Position numbers and translations under genes: made by a program. A stretch of 64,000 nucleotides of DNA from Cytophagaceae bacterium (GTDB lineage Bacteria > Bacteroidota > Bacteroidia > Cytophagales > Spirosomataceae). Location of the stretch: assembly GCA_027486845.1 (NCBI GenBank), contig JAIXOL010000027.1, forward strand, positions 1 through 64,000, in the 5' to 3' direction. The notes below the pieces were generated by a model, which saw only the letters and a program-made list of their open reading frames with translations, searched no databases and had not been told where the DNA came from. Below, one piece after another: positions 33,557 through 42,352 of this stretch. Numbering within the stretch: the first letter of the stretch is position 1; each line of letters opens with the position of its first letter.

Positions 33557-35028
33557 ACAGAAAAACTATATTTGAGGAAGCTTATTTTGAGCAAGCCAAT
33601 TTCAATACTCGTCGTCATTTTCTAAAACAATGTACTTCGGGTTTGGGCGGTATCGCCTTATCGTCAATTCTTGGAGGGTGTTTTAATTCAGAACAAAAAT
33701 CGGTTGAAGAAAACCCTTTCGCAGTTAAGCCACCACATTTTCCTGCCAAAGCCAAACATATTATTTTTCTGCATATGGAGGGAGCTCCATCACAGCTCGA
33801 ATTATTTGATTATAAACCAGAACTTGCGAAGCTAGATGGGCAACTTTGTCCACCGTCACTTTTAGAAGGTAAGCGTTTTGCATTCATCAAAGGAACGCCT
33901 AAAATGCTTGGCCCACAAGCTACTTTTCAGCAGCATGGACAGTCAGGTGCTTGGTTTTCAGATTATTTTAAGCATTTACCAGAACTCGCCGATGATTTGA
34001 CTTTCCTAAAAGCCATGCATACAGATGAGTTTAACCACGCACCTGCCCAGTTATTCATGCATACTGGAAGTGCAAGAGTTGGCCGGCCAAGTTTAGGATC
34101 ATGGATTACCTATGGTTTGGGGTCGGAGAATCAGAATTTGCCTGCTTATGTTGTTTTGGTTTCTGGTTCTGAACCAAGTGCAGGAAAATATTTGTGGGGA
34201 AATGGTTTTTTACCCTCAGTTTATCAAGGTGTTCAATGCAGGTCGAAAGGTGATCCAGTACTTTATATCAATAATCCAAAGACAATAGATACGGAATTAC
34301 GCAAGAAATCAATTGAAACGATTAATAAAATCAATGAACTGACTTATAAAGAAATTGGCGACCCGGAAACACTTACTCGTATTTCACAATACGAAATGGC
34401 ATTTAGGATGCAAGCGGAAGTACCCGAAACAATGGATATTTCTTCTGAACCAGCATATATTCACGAAATGTATGGAACTGAAGTCGGCAAAGCGAGTTTT
34501 GCCAATAATTGTTTATTAGCCAGAAAATTAATCGAAAAAGGCGTAAGAGTCGTTCAACTCTTCGACCGCCGATGGGATAATCATGGAACTGATGAGGGTA
34601 GCGGAGTTGATATTGGTTTACGTAGAAACGTTGAGTACGTCGATAAACCAATTACAGCACTTATCAAAGATCTTAAACAACGTGGACTTTTAGATGAAAC
34701 ATTGATTGTTTGGGGAGGAGAGTTTGGGCGTACACCAATGATGGAAAACCGAGCAGGTGATAATAATACGCCATTAAAAGGCCGTGACCATCACGTAGAT
34801 GCCTTCACGATGTTTATGGCAGGTGCAGGAATCAAAAAAGGATATTCGCACGGTGAAACGGATGAGATTGGTTATTATGGTATTAAAGGAAAAACCCATA
34901 TTCATGATTTGCAAGCAACTATTATGCATGTTATGGGTTTCGACCACGAACAATTTACATTTCCTTTTCAAGGAAGGAATTTTAGATTAACTGATGTATC
35001 TGGAAAAGTAATTCGTGAGATTTTGTAG
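33553..35028 (+). CDS. DUF1501 protein with Tat/lipoprotein-type leader
   Basis: 491 residues. Twin-arginine leader NTRRHFLKQCTSGLGGIALS, then ILGGC, which could be a lipobox. The alkaline-phosphatase/sulfatase-like fold of DUF1501 is suggested by HIIFLHMEGAPSQLELFDYKPEL, LIVWGGEFGRTPMMENR and GRDHHVDAFTMFMAGAGIK. It is translationally coupled to the DUF1549/DUF1553 partner. Function unknown; the metal-site-like Asp/His residues suggest a hydrolase acting on phospho- or sulfo-sugars. The final codons GAG-ATT-TTG-TAG form one arm of a hairpin shared with the facing gene. Confidence 0.87.
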   Translation: MNRKTIFEEAYFEQANFNTRRHFLKQCTSGLGGIALSSILGGCFNSEQKSVEENPFAVKPPHFPAKAKHIIFLHMEGAPSQLELFDYKPELAKLDGQLCPPSLLEGKRFAFIKGTPKMLGPQATFQQHGQSGAWFSDYFKHLPELADDLTFLKAMHTDEFNHAPAQLFMHTGSARVGRPSLGSWITYGLGSENQNLPAYVVLVSGSEPSAGKYLWGNGFLPSVYQGVQCRSKGDPVLYINNPKTIDTELRKKSIETINKINELTYKEIGDPETLTRISQYEMAFRMQAEVPETMDISSEPAYIHEMYGTEVGKASFANNCLLARKLIEKGVRVVQLFDRRWDNHGTDEGSGVDIGLRRNVEYVDKPITALIKDLKQRGLLDETLIVWGGEFGRTPMMENRAGDNNTPLKGRDHHVDAFTMFMAGAGIKKGYSHGETDEIGYYGIKGKTHIHDLQATIMHVMGFDHEQFTFPFQGRNFRLTDVSGKVIREIL

Positions 35029-35048
35029 GCTTTATGCTACAAAATCTC
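35017..35048. terminator. Bidirectional hairpin built from the last codons of two facing genes
   Basis: Arms GAGATTTTGTAG (35017-35028) and its exact complement (35037-35048) form a 12-bp stem with an 8-base loop. Each arm is the last four codons (Glu-Ile-Leu-stop) of one gene, so the stop codons lie within the stem. T-runs are weak on both sides. Confidence 0.7.
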
Positions 35049-37625
35049 ATACCTTTTACCTTTTTTTGTCAAAAAATCAATAACAAAACTACCTCGCTCT
35101 TTAATCTCTAAAAGTTTTGAAGGGTCTTTAATAATCGGGCTTTCAACTTTAACAAAAGTAAAGAGTTGATTAGGGTTTTCGCCTTTGGCAATTTTGTATT
35201 GTAAATCTTTGATGGTCAATTTTTCATTAGTCCTAATTCTACAATTTCCACCATTTTTTGAGTAAATGATAGCTTTTATCAATTTACCATTTTTCCAAGC
35301 CATATCAATTTCAAATCCTCCTCGCACTTTCAATCCTTTCACATTTCCTGTATGCCATTCTTTTGGAAGAGCCGGCAATAAGTAAATTTCTCCTGCATGA
35401 CTTTGAATAAGCATTTCTGCAATTCCAGCGGTTGCACCGAAATTACCATCAATTTGGAATGGAGGATGAGCATCAAACAAATTAGGGTAAGTTCCTCCGC
35501 CTTCCATGTTTGTCGTATGGCTTCTTACTAATTTGAATAAATTTGTCAATAATTTTAATGCGTGGTCTCCATCTTGCAATCTCGCCCAAATATTAACTTT
35601 CCAACCCATAGACCACCCCGTAGCTAAGTCTCCTCGACGTTCCATGACTTTCTTTACTGCCGAAATTAATTCAGGTGTAAATTGATTTATTTGATTACTC
35701 GGATGAAAAGCATATAAATGTGAAAAATGGCGATGCTGTATATCAGCATCTTCAAAATCTTCTTGCCACTCTTGCAACTGACCGTATTTACCAATTTGAT
35801 AAGGTAAAAGTAGTCTCAAATTTTGTTTTACTACTAATAATAACGGTTCATCAATTCCAAGAATTTTGCAGGATTCAACATACCTAGACATTGATTCTCG
35901 AATAATGGCCATATCCATAGTTGGCCCAGCACTAAATGTACCTTGTATATTTTGATTGTATAGAAAATTCTGTTCTGGTGAATGTCCAACTGGCGTAACT
36001 AAATACCCATTTTCATTCTTTACTAACCAACCTTGATAAAATTGCACAGCACCTTTTAACAGCGGAAAGACTTCTTCTTTTAAAAACCTTTTGTCTCCAT
36101 TATATAGATATTTCTCCCAAAAATGACTCGTTAGCCAACCCGCTGCCATTGGCCAAAACGAACAATTACAGTTATCAATTGGTTCGGTGTGTCGCCAAAT
36201 ATCAGTATTATGATGAGCAACCCAACCTTCATTACCATACATATTGCGAGCAGTTTCTTGGCCATTAATTGCCATTTCTTTAATTGCTTGAAAAAAAGGC
36301 TCTTGACACTCCGATAAATTTGTAATTTCGGCAGGCCAATAATTCATTTGAGCATTAATATTGATTGTGTATGCACCATTCCAAGGTGGAGTCATTTGAT
36401 CATTCCAAATTCCTTGAAGATTGAGCGGTTGACCACCGATTCTCGAACCTGCAATCATCAAATATCGACCATAATTAAAATAAAGTGCGGGAAAAGAAGG
36501 GTCATTTTTATTATAAAATAACTCAATACGTTTATCGGTTGGTAATATTGATTGTGTACTTTCCGCAGCCAATTTAAGTTCAACTCTATCGTACAGTTTT
36601 TTAAAGTCTGCAAGGTGATTATCATAAAGAACATTAAATGATTTACCTTGAATTGCTTTAAAATATTTCTCGACTAATTTTCTCGGGTCTTTGCCTTCAT
36701 AGGCAGGGCTTTTGTCAAAGCCATTAAAACTTGTCGCGGAAGAAAGAATCAGCACCAATTCATTAGCATTTTTGACAATAATTTTATCTTTATCACTTAC
36801 TACGCTACCGCCATAATTATAAGCTTTTATTACTGACTCAAAAGACATACCCAAACCGTTAGCTTTTGCATCATAAAGCATATTTTCAATTTCTGGTTTA
36901 CGTTTACCTAATTTGTCGTAAAGTTCGGGATACTTATGTTGGTCACCAAGCTTCTCTACCTGTTCGAAACTTCTTCTCAAGCCAAAACCTGCAACTTTAC
37001 CTTGCATTCTTAAAGTATTACCTTTAGCCTCAAAATGATTACTTGAATGGTGTGGAGTTGTAAATCTCAAAGTACAATTAATTTTATCAACCCCTACTGC
37101 TTGTAGCTTTATCACAATTACATGGTCAGGATAACTGGCAAAATATGTTCTTTTAAAGGTAGTTTTACCAATCTTATAACTTGTTGAAGCAGTTGCATTT
37201 GAGAGGTTTAGGTTACGTTTATAATCTAAAACTGAATTGTTTTTATGCTCAAAATCTATCCACAAATCACCCATAGGTTGATACAATTGATGATTTCGAC
37301 CGAGCCACTCTTTTGCTATAATGGCCTGTGCTTCTTGGTATTTCTTATCATTCAATAAATCAGTAACCACATTAAATGACTTTCTGATATTTATATTTTT
37401 AAACGTTCCATTTGGGTCGCCTGTATAAAGAGTTCCTTCATTCAATTGTAAATGTTCTGTATCAGGATTTCCAAAAACCATAGCACCCATAAAACCATTC
37501 CCAATTGGCAAGGCTTCTGTCCAAACCGAGGCGGGTTTGTCATACCATAATTCATTGTTTTGAGCAAACAAATAAGCAGAATTCAATAAAAATACACTCA
37601 AAGAAAGTAACACCACTTTTTTCAT
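35037..37625 (-). CDS. GH95 family alpha-L-fucosidase/galactosidase
   Basis: 862 residues with a signal peptide (to FAQ). GH95 features: the start of the N-terminal beta domain at [27 protein letters not shown], the (alpha/alpha)6 barrel with [22 protein letters not shown] and WMAHHN-like [30 protein letters not shown], and the active-site loop [31 protein letters not shown]. An inverting enzyme on alpha-1,2-linked L-fucose, with some members specific for L-galactose. Start ATG 37625 gives the signal peptide. It shares a bidirectional terminator with the DUF1501 gene. Xyloglucan, algal or host glycans are possible targets. Confidence 0.92.
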   Translation of the reverse strand: MKKVVLLSLSVFLLNSAYLFAQNNELWYDKPASVWTEALPIGNGFMGAMVFGNPDTEHLQLNEGTLYTGDPNGTFKNINIRKSFNVVTDLLNDKKYQEAQAIIAKEWLGRNHQLYQPMGDLWIDFEHKNNSVLDYKRNLNLSNATASTSYKIGKTTFKRTYFASYPDHVIVIKLQAVGVDKINCTLRFTTPHHSSNHFEAKGNTLRMQGKVAGFGLRRSFEQVEKLGDQHKYPELYDKLGKRKPEIENMLYDAKANGLGMSFESVIKAYNYGGSVVSDKDKIIVKNANELVLILSSATSFNGFDKSPAYEGKDPRKLVEKYFKAIQGKSFNVLYDNHLADFKKLYDRVELKLAAESTQSILPTDKRIELFYNKNDPSFPALYFNYGRYLMIAGSRIGGQPLNLQGIWNDQMTPPWNGAYTININAQMNYWPAEITNLSECQEPFFQAIKEMAINGQETARNMYGNEGWVAHHNTDIWRHTEPIDNCNCSFWPMAAGWLTSHFWEKYLYNGDKRFLKEEVFPLLKGAVQFYQGWLVKNENGYLVTPVGHSPEQNFLYNQNIQGTFSAGPTMDMAIIRESMSRYVESCKILGIDEPLLLVVKQNLRLLLPYQIGKYGQLQEWQEDFEDADIQHRHFSHLYAFHPSNQINQFTPELISAVKKVMERRGDLATGWSMGWKVNIWARLQDGDHALKLLTNLFKLVRSHTTNMEGGGTYPNLFDAHPPFQIDGNFGATAGIAEMLIQSHAGEIYLLPALPKEWHTGNVKGLKVRGGFEIDMAWKNGKLIKAIIYSKNGGNCRIRTNEKLTIKDLQYKIAKGENPNQLFTFVKVESPIIKDPSKLLEIKERGSFVIDFLTKKGKRYEIL

Positions 37626-37812
37626 GATAAAATAAAAAAACAACTGTAATAAGAAATCATACATAAATATTGGAAGGAAAGTTACAAAAGAAAGTGACTG
37701 AATTTCTAAAATTATTTGGAAAAGTTTTAAAATAAATCAATCAAAAAAGGCAAAATCGCCCTCTTTCAATACAAAGTTTTCATCATTACTGATTTTATCT
37801 TAAATTTGCCAG

Positions 37813-38361
37813 ATGAATGAAGAAAGAAATCCTTGGCAAATTCTTGACTCTGAGGTCAAGTACGAAAATAACTGGATACAGGTGGTACACCAAAAAGTAA
37901 TAAATCCAAGTGGAGGCGAAGGGATTTATGGCACAGTAAATTTTAAAAACATTGCTGTTGGTGTAGTACCAATCGACCAAGATGGAAATATTTGGTTAGT
38001 TGGACAATATAGATTCCCACTAAATGAATATTCTTGGGAGATTCCAGAAGGTGGATGTCCTAAAGGTGAAGAGGTTTTAGACACGGCAAAACGTGAATTA
38101 AAAGAAGAAACGGGCTTAATCGCACAAGAATGGAAATTAATTTCTAAATTACACACATCAAACTCTGTCTGCAATGAGGTTGCCTATATTTATCTTGCCG
38201 AAAGTATCACGCAATCAGAAAGCCAACCCGAAGAAACCGAGCAATTACAAGTTAAAAAAGTTTCGCTTAATGAAGCACTCATGATGGTTATGGATGACAG
38301 AATTACAGATTCAATGAGTGTGGCTGGTATTCTTAAAGTTGCACGTTTAAAAGGTCTATGA
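37813..38361 (+). CDS. Nudix hydrolase, ADP-ribose pyrophosphatase-like
   Basis: 182 residues, cytoplasmic. A perfect Nudix box lies at 80-102 (GGCPKGEEVLDTAKRELKEETG). The preceding VGQYRFPLNEYSWEIPEG is the ADP-ribose pyrophosphatase-type lead-in. It probably cleaves ADP-sugars or NAD-related nucleotides. TAAATTTG at 37801-37808, a -7-like element, ends only 4 bases before the ATG, so the mRNA may be nearly leaderless. The next gene begins 1 base after its stop. Confidence 0.9.
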   Translation: MNEERNPWQILDSEVKYENNWIQVVHQKVINPSGGEGIYGTVNFKNIAVGVVPIDQDGNIWLVGQYRFPLNEYSWEIPEGGCPKGEEVLDTAKRELKEETGLIAQEWKLISKLHTSNSVCNEVAYIYLAESITQSESQPEETEQLQVKKVSLNEALMMVMDDRITDSMSVAGILKVARLKGL

Positions 38362-38362
38362 T

Positions 38363-38983
38363 ATGTTTGAAGCAATATTTTTTGGCTTGGTGACAGGCCT
38401 TGTATTAAGTTTCGGTTTTGGGAGTGTATTTTTTGCACTCGTACAAGATAGTATCCAATATGGCTATCAAGCAGGCGTAAAAATCTCCCTAGGCGTTATT
38501 GTCGGTGATATAATTATGATTTTGATTGCCTATCTTGGCACTTCTTTTCTTCCAAATATAGCAAATTTTGGTCTTTATTCCCGAATATTTGGTTCGATAT
38601 TGCTTATCGGTTTAGGTCTTATTCAGTTTCGGAAACGTCAGCAAACATCAAAGATACAAGAATTTAAATTGACAAGATTTTTTTATTTTTTCGGAAAAGG
38701 ATTTTTATTAAATGTTATAAATCCAATAAATTTTATCTCATGGATGGTAGTTTCGGCGTCGCTAAAAGGCTATAGATACGATTTATTAGACGAAACACTG
38801 TTTTTTACTACCTGCATTCTTACCATTTTCACTATTGAATCGGCTTTTTCAATATTTGCCGATAAAATTAAAACTCGACTAAACGATAATTCCATCGTTT
38901 ATATAAAATATATATCGGGTTTGGTTTTTATTGGTGTTGGTATAAAAATGATTTATGACGCTTACAAAATTATAGTCACATGA
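38363..38983 (+). CDS. LysE family amino acid exporter
   Basis: 206 residues with about six membrane helices (for example 2-24, 38-63, 69-87, 113-136, 145-163, 177-200). The LysE/RhtB order is seen in GLVTGLVLSFGFGSVFFALVQDSIQYGYQAGVKISLGVIVGDIIMILIAYLG and FLLNVINPINFISWM. It exports amino acids or related solutes; the substrate is unknown. It starts 1 base after the Nudix stop codon, so the two are one transcript. Confidence 0.85.
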   Translation: MFEAIFFGLVTGLVLSFGFGSVFFALVQDSIQYGYQAGVKISLGVIVGDIIMILIAYLGTSFLPNIANFGLYSRIFGSILLIGLGLIQFRKRQQTSKIQEFKLTRFFYFFGKGFLLNVINPINFISWMVVSASLKGYRYDLLDETLFFTTCILTIFTIESAFSIFADKIKTRLNDNSIVYIKYISGLVFIGVGIKMIYDAYKIIVT

Positions 38984-39028
38984 AAATAACCACGCCACAC
39001 TTTGTTTTAAAGAGTGGCGTGATTATTT
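38984..39028. terminator. Bidirectional terminator between lysE-type and SPFH genes
   Basis: A long stem with three one-base mismatches around an 8-bp GC core (CACGCCAC / GTGGCGTG), extended by AATAA/TTATT outside and CTTT/AAAG inside. It starts at the stop codon of the LysE gene and ends 14 bases before the stop of the facing SPFH gene. Confidence 0.85.
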
Positions 39029-39042
39029 AAGAACTAAAAAAT

Positions 39043-39972
39043 CTACTTTCCTTTCTGATTATTTTCTGAATTCTGGTTCAAAGCAATCATTTGTTTCATT
39101 GTTTTATCAAATCCTTCAACCGAACCATCCATAAATATTACGTTTCCTTTGCCATCTTGGGCCACCTGACGCATAGTTTCAGTCCAAAGAGAGAATAAAA
39201 TAATTGATGGATCAAGATGTGCCTTTTCCATTTCTGCCGCAGCTACGGCCATACCTTTAGCAATTTCTTCACGGAATTGAGCCAACCCTTGTCCACGCAA
39301 ACGAGCTGCTTCACGTTCAGCCTCAGCCGAGATTCTAATAGCATTACCATCAGCTTCTGCACCTTTGGTCTTTGTAATCAATAGAGCCTGTCCTTCGTTT
39401 TCAGCCGCCGCCTTCAAGTTATTTGAAGCAACTACTCTTGACATTGATTTTACGATTTCTTCATCAAACGTAATATCATTTATCTGTAAATCAAGTAAAT
39501 GATAGCCCCACCCATTTAATGTTTGGTCAAGGTTTGACTTTACATCATCAACAATTTCATTTCTTAAACCTAAAATTTCAGCCTGCTTTTTAGTAGCCAC
39601 AAAACTACGAATCGAGCCTTCAATTGAGCGAACTAAAGCCTGCATAAAGTTAGCTTGGTCAATAAACTTAAAAGCAACGTTTTTGATTTGCTCTTCCGAA
39701 TTATCTGTTACTGTGTATAGCAACATCGCCTTAAAATAGACATTGGCTTGGTCGTTAGTGATTGCTTGAAACTGTAATTCAGCTGAACGATTCTGAATTG
39801 AGATAGTACGAAATACAAACTCAATAAATGGAATCTTAAAATTCAAACCAGGAGTCATGATTCGGCTATACTTACCAAATACTGTAATTACTGCAACATT
39901 ACCTTGTTGAACGATTACAACCGACAGATAAAGAACGATTGCTACAAATACACATAAAAAAATAGATATCAT
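39043..39972 (-). CDS. SPFH/band 7 (stomatin-prohibitin) membrane protein
   Basis: 309 residues. N-terminal membrane anchor (2-20), the SPFH domain (VPQ-like VQQGNVAVITVFGKYSRIMTPGLNFKIPF, IQNRSAELQFQAITNDQANVYFKAMLLYTV), then an Ala/Glu-rich coiled coil (NLKAAAENEGQALLITKTKGAEADG, AEREAARLRGQGLAQFREE). Such proteins form ring-like membrane microdomains and often control membrane proteases such as FtsH. No NfeD-like protease partner lies nearby. Confidence 0.88.
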   Translation of the reverse strand: MISIFLCVFVAIVLYLSVVIVQQGNVAVITVFGKYSRIMTPGLNFKIPFIEFVFRTISIQNRSAELQFQAITNDQANVYFKAMLLYTVTDNSEEQIKNVAFKFIDQANFMQALVRSIEGSIRSFVATKKQAEILGLRNEIVDDVKSNLDQTLNGWGYHLLDLQINDITFDEEIVKSMSRVVASNNLKAAAENEGQALLITKTKGAEADGNAIRISAEAEREAARLRGQGLAQFREEIAKGMAVAAAEMEKAHLDPSIILFSLWTETMRQVAQDGKGNVIFMDGSVEGFDKTMKQMIALNQNSENNQKGK

Positions 39973-40003
39973 TGTGTTTTACGGTTTTAGTTAAAATTAG
40001 AAT

Positions 40004-40011
40004 CAAATGTA
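40004..40011 (-). promoter_or_regulatory. -7 element of the SPFH gene
   Basis: TACATTTG on the minus strand fits TAnnTTTG, 32 bases before the ATG at 39972. No clear -33 TTG is seen. Confidence 0.4.
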
Positions 40012-40099
40012 GAATTAAGTAAGCAACATAATCTAAAAACTTGACAAATGGTATAATCACAAGGAATATTTGTAAAAAATTTATTTGTTGACAAAATTT

Positions 40100-40801
40100 C
40101 TACTTCAAATTCCCCATTCCACCATCAATGTGTAGAATCTGTCCAGTAATCCAACTACCCTCATCAGATAATAAAAATTTAGCAGCGGTAGCAATATCAT
40201 CACTTTTACCAACTCTTCCGAGTGGGTGACGTTTGTTTGACGCATCAATTTTTTCGGGAGAAGAAAGTAACATTTTTGCTAAAGGTGTATCGGTCAATGA
40301 TGGAGCAATAGCATTAAATCGAATTTTTGAAGCAGCATATTCGGCTGCTAATGAACGAGTTAGTCCTTCAATCGCACCTTTTGAAGCCGCAACTGACGAA
40401 TGAAATCCCATCCCAGTTTGCACGGCAACTGTACTAAAAAGTACAACCGAAGCATTTCCAGCAGCTTTCAATTTTTGCAAAACAGCCTGAACTACATTAA
40501 CTGCACCTAAAACATTTATTTGAAAATCCTTTTGAAAATCTTCACTAGTAAATCTATTAAACGGCTTTAAATTGATTGTTCCAGGACAATATGCAAGTCC
40601 ATCAATTATGTTAGGAAGTGAACTAAATACTTGGCTATCAGGGTTTGCTGCATCCCAAAAAATATGTGTAGATGGTAAATTTGGCTTAGTGCGAGATGCT
40701 GTAAATACAGTTGCATCTGCTTCTATTAATGATTGTGCAAGAGAAAAGCCGATACCCGAGCTTGCACCAATTATAAGATAATTTTTACCTTTTAAAGACA
40801 T
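40100..40801 (-). CDS. SDR-fold protein lacking the catalytic tyrosine
   Basis: 233 residues, cytoplasmic. The cofactor loop GASSGIG is at 12-18, Asn in QINVLGA and Ser123 in LFSTVAVQTG, but the YxxxK position reads Val137-Ala-Ala-Ser-Lys141 (HSSVAASKGAIEG), and the NNAG motif is replaced by YCPG. The base sequence confirms GTT for Val. The C-terminal IAPSLTDTPLAKML and GQILHIDGGMGN are normal. It may be a non-classical reductase using another residue, or a binding protein. It lies 140 bases after folE in the same direction, so a pterin (sepiapterin reductase-like) role is possible but unproven. Confidence 0.8.
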   Translation of the reverse strand: MSLKGKNYLIIGASSGIGFSLAQSLIEADATVFTASRTKPNLPSTHIFWDAANPDSQVFSSLPNIIDGLAYCPGTINLKPFNRFTSEDFQKDFQINVLGAVNVVQAVLQKLKAAGNASVVLFSTVAVQTGMGFHSSVAASKGAIEGLTRSLAAEYAASKIRFNAIAPSLTDTPLAKMLLSSPEKIDASNKRHPLGRVGKSDDIATAAKFLLSDEGSWITGQILHIDGGMGNLK

Positions 40802-40941
40802 TTCTTTAATGAATGAATGAAAATGAATAATTGAAAACTTACTACTTCACAATTTTAAACCGAATGTTAGTAAAATTGTTTAGTGAGTTGTCAATTATCC
40901 ATTTTTAAACGTGCGGGTATCTCGAAAAAATTATTTAAGGA

Positions 40942-41622
40942 TTAAATACTCAAAACCTTCAAGAATTCGCTTCTTTTTTCTTCTTTATTAAAAGCCCCAC
41001 TATAAAATGAAGTAATTGTTGAGCTTGTTTGGTCTTTCACTCCACGAGATGAAACACATTGATGATCAGCATCCACAAAAACTGCCACATCATCGGTCAT
41101 CAAGGCATTTTTTATGGCATTCCCAATCTGAATTGTCATACGCTCTTGCACTTGTGGGCGACGAGCAAAATGATTAACGATTCTGTGTAATTTAGATAAC
41201 CCAATTACTTTGCCATTTGAAATATATGCTACATGAACTTTCCCTACGATTGGCACAAAATGATGTTCGCAACATGAATAAAATTGAATGTTTTTCTCAA
41301 CCAACATTTCATTGTAGTTATATTCATTGGAAAAGAGCGTCATTGCAGGTTCATTTTCAGGATTTAGGCCAGAAAACAACTCTTTTACATACATTTTAGC
41401 TACACGCTTTGGAGTTCCACGAAGACTTTCGTCTTGCAAATCAAGACCAAGTGTAAGCATAATTTCTTTGAAATGTTTTTCTATTATTTCAATTTTCTCA
41501 TCATCATTTAAATCAAATGCATCTTCTCGGAGTGGCGTTTCGAGTTTAGTAAACGGATGGTCTTGGTCGTCGAGTAATAAATCGCTCACAAATGTTTTTT
41601 CTTTAAATTGGGTATTCAACAT
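40942..41622 (-). CDS. folE: GTP cyclohydrolase I
   Basis: 226 residues, cytoplasmic. It converts GTP to dihydroneopterin triphosphate. The zinc and active-site motifs are present: FYSCCEHHFVPIVGKVHVAYI, IVNHFARRPQVQERMT and VDADHQCVSSRGVKDQTSSTITS. The acidic N-terminal extension (to about residue 50) is usual. ATG 41622 is preferred over the upstream TTG; this start overlaps the ptpS-type gene by 20 bases, so the two are translationally linked. The product is shared by folate, queuosine and biopterin routes. Confidence 0.95.
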   Translation of the reverse strand: MLNTQFKEKTFVSDLLLDDQDHPFTKLETPLREDAFDLNDDEKIEIIEKHFKEIMLTLGLDLQDESLRGTPKRVAKMYVKELFSGLNPENEPAMTLFSNEYNYNEMLVEKNIQFYSCCEHHFVPIVGKVHVAYISNGKVIGLSKLHRIVNHFARRPQVQERMTIQIGNAIKNALMTDDVAVFVDADHQCVSSRGVKDQTSSTITSFYSGAFNKEEKRSEFLKVLSI

Positions 41623-42025
41623 AGTTTCTTTCAGTTTCAAAAAGTGTAATTTTCAAATCATAATCATTTGATATTTTTTCTCGTAAAATATCGTAAATCA
41701 CAATTGCAATGTTTTCAGCCGATGGATTTAGTGTTTTAAACTCTTCAACGTCCAGATTCAAATTTTTGTGATCAAATCTGTCTAAAACATTTTCTTTGAT
41801 TAAATCACTTAAAATTTTCATATCGAAAACATAACCTGTCCTTGGGTCAACTTCGCCCGACAGTCGAACAATCAGATCATAATTGTGCCCGTGAAAATTT
41901 GGATTATTACATTTTCCGAAAATCCGAGCATTATCTTCCACATTCCAATCGGGATTGTGAAGACGATGAGCTGAATTGAAGTGTTCTTTTCGCAACACCG
42001 CAACTCTCTTTTTTTGATATTCCAA
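41603..42025 (-). CDS. 6-pyruvoyltetrahydropterin synthase/QueD family protein
   Basis: 140 residues. The zinc histidines are in HFNSAHRLHNP and HGHNY, and the Cys is in FGKCNNPNFHGHNYDLIV. FDHKNLNLDVEEF and TLFETERNYVEY complete the family pattern. The CNNPNxHGHNY form is that of eukaryotic PTPS rather than the short CxxxHGH of E. coli QueD, so the product could be a biopterin precursor or 6-carboxytetrahydropterin. The start appears to be TTG 42025; no in-frame ATG lies upstream before a stop at 42032-42034. Confidence 0.85.
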   Translation of the reverse strand: MEYQKKRVAVLRKEHFNSAHRLHNPDWNVEDNARIFGKCNNPNFHGHNYDLIVRLSGEVDPRTGYVFDMKILSDLIKENVLDRFDHKNLNLDVEEFKTLNPSAENIAIVIYDILREKISNDYDLKITLFETERNYVEYPI

Positions 42026-42136
42026 AATAAATTATAAAAGATAAATAAAATGTTAGCCAAACAGTCATTACAAAGGTTGTGTACAACACTTGTAGGCTAC
42101 CGAACGGTGGTTAAATCGTTCTTTAAGAAACGTTAT

Positions 42137-42144
42137 CAAATATA
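42137..42144 (-). promoter_or_regulatory. -7-like element for the pterin genes
   Basis: TATATTTG on the minus strand fits TAnnTTTG. The leader to the TTG start would be about 105 bases. No clear -33 element. Confidence 0.3.
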
Positions 42145-42295
42145 TAAACAAGTGGTATTTTTATTTTGTTCAAGATTTTTTCAAAAAAATATTTAACTTG
42201 AATTTTAAATTAAACATATTAAAATATTTTTATCTATTCAAAAGCTAAAAGATTATATTTTTTATTAATAATTTATTTATGAAAATATTTAATTT

Positions 42296-42303
42296 TATCT
42301 TTG
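42296..42303 (+). promoter_or_regulatory. -7 element of the GH109 gene
   Basis: TATCTTTG fits TAnnTTTG, 49 bases before the ATG at 42353, and is identical to the susC element. Confidence 0.4.
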
Positions 42304-42352
42304 AAACATAAATCAACAATTAAGTTTACAACACCTTCAAACCAATCTGAAT

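Larger units (their letters stand above)
42026..42352. other. 327-base divergent spacer between pterin genes and GH109
   Basis: AT-rich with no open frame of note. It holds TATATTTG for the leftward genes (42144-42137) and TATCTTTG for the rightward gene (42296-42303). The sequence between 42150 and 42290 shows no other pattern. Confidence 0.55.
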
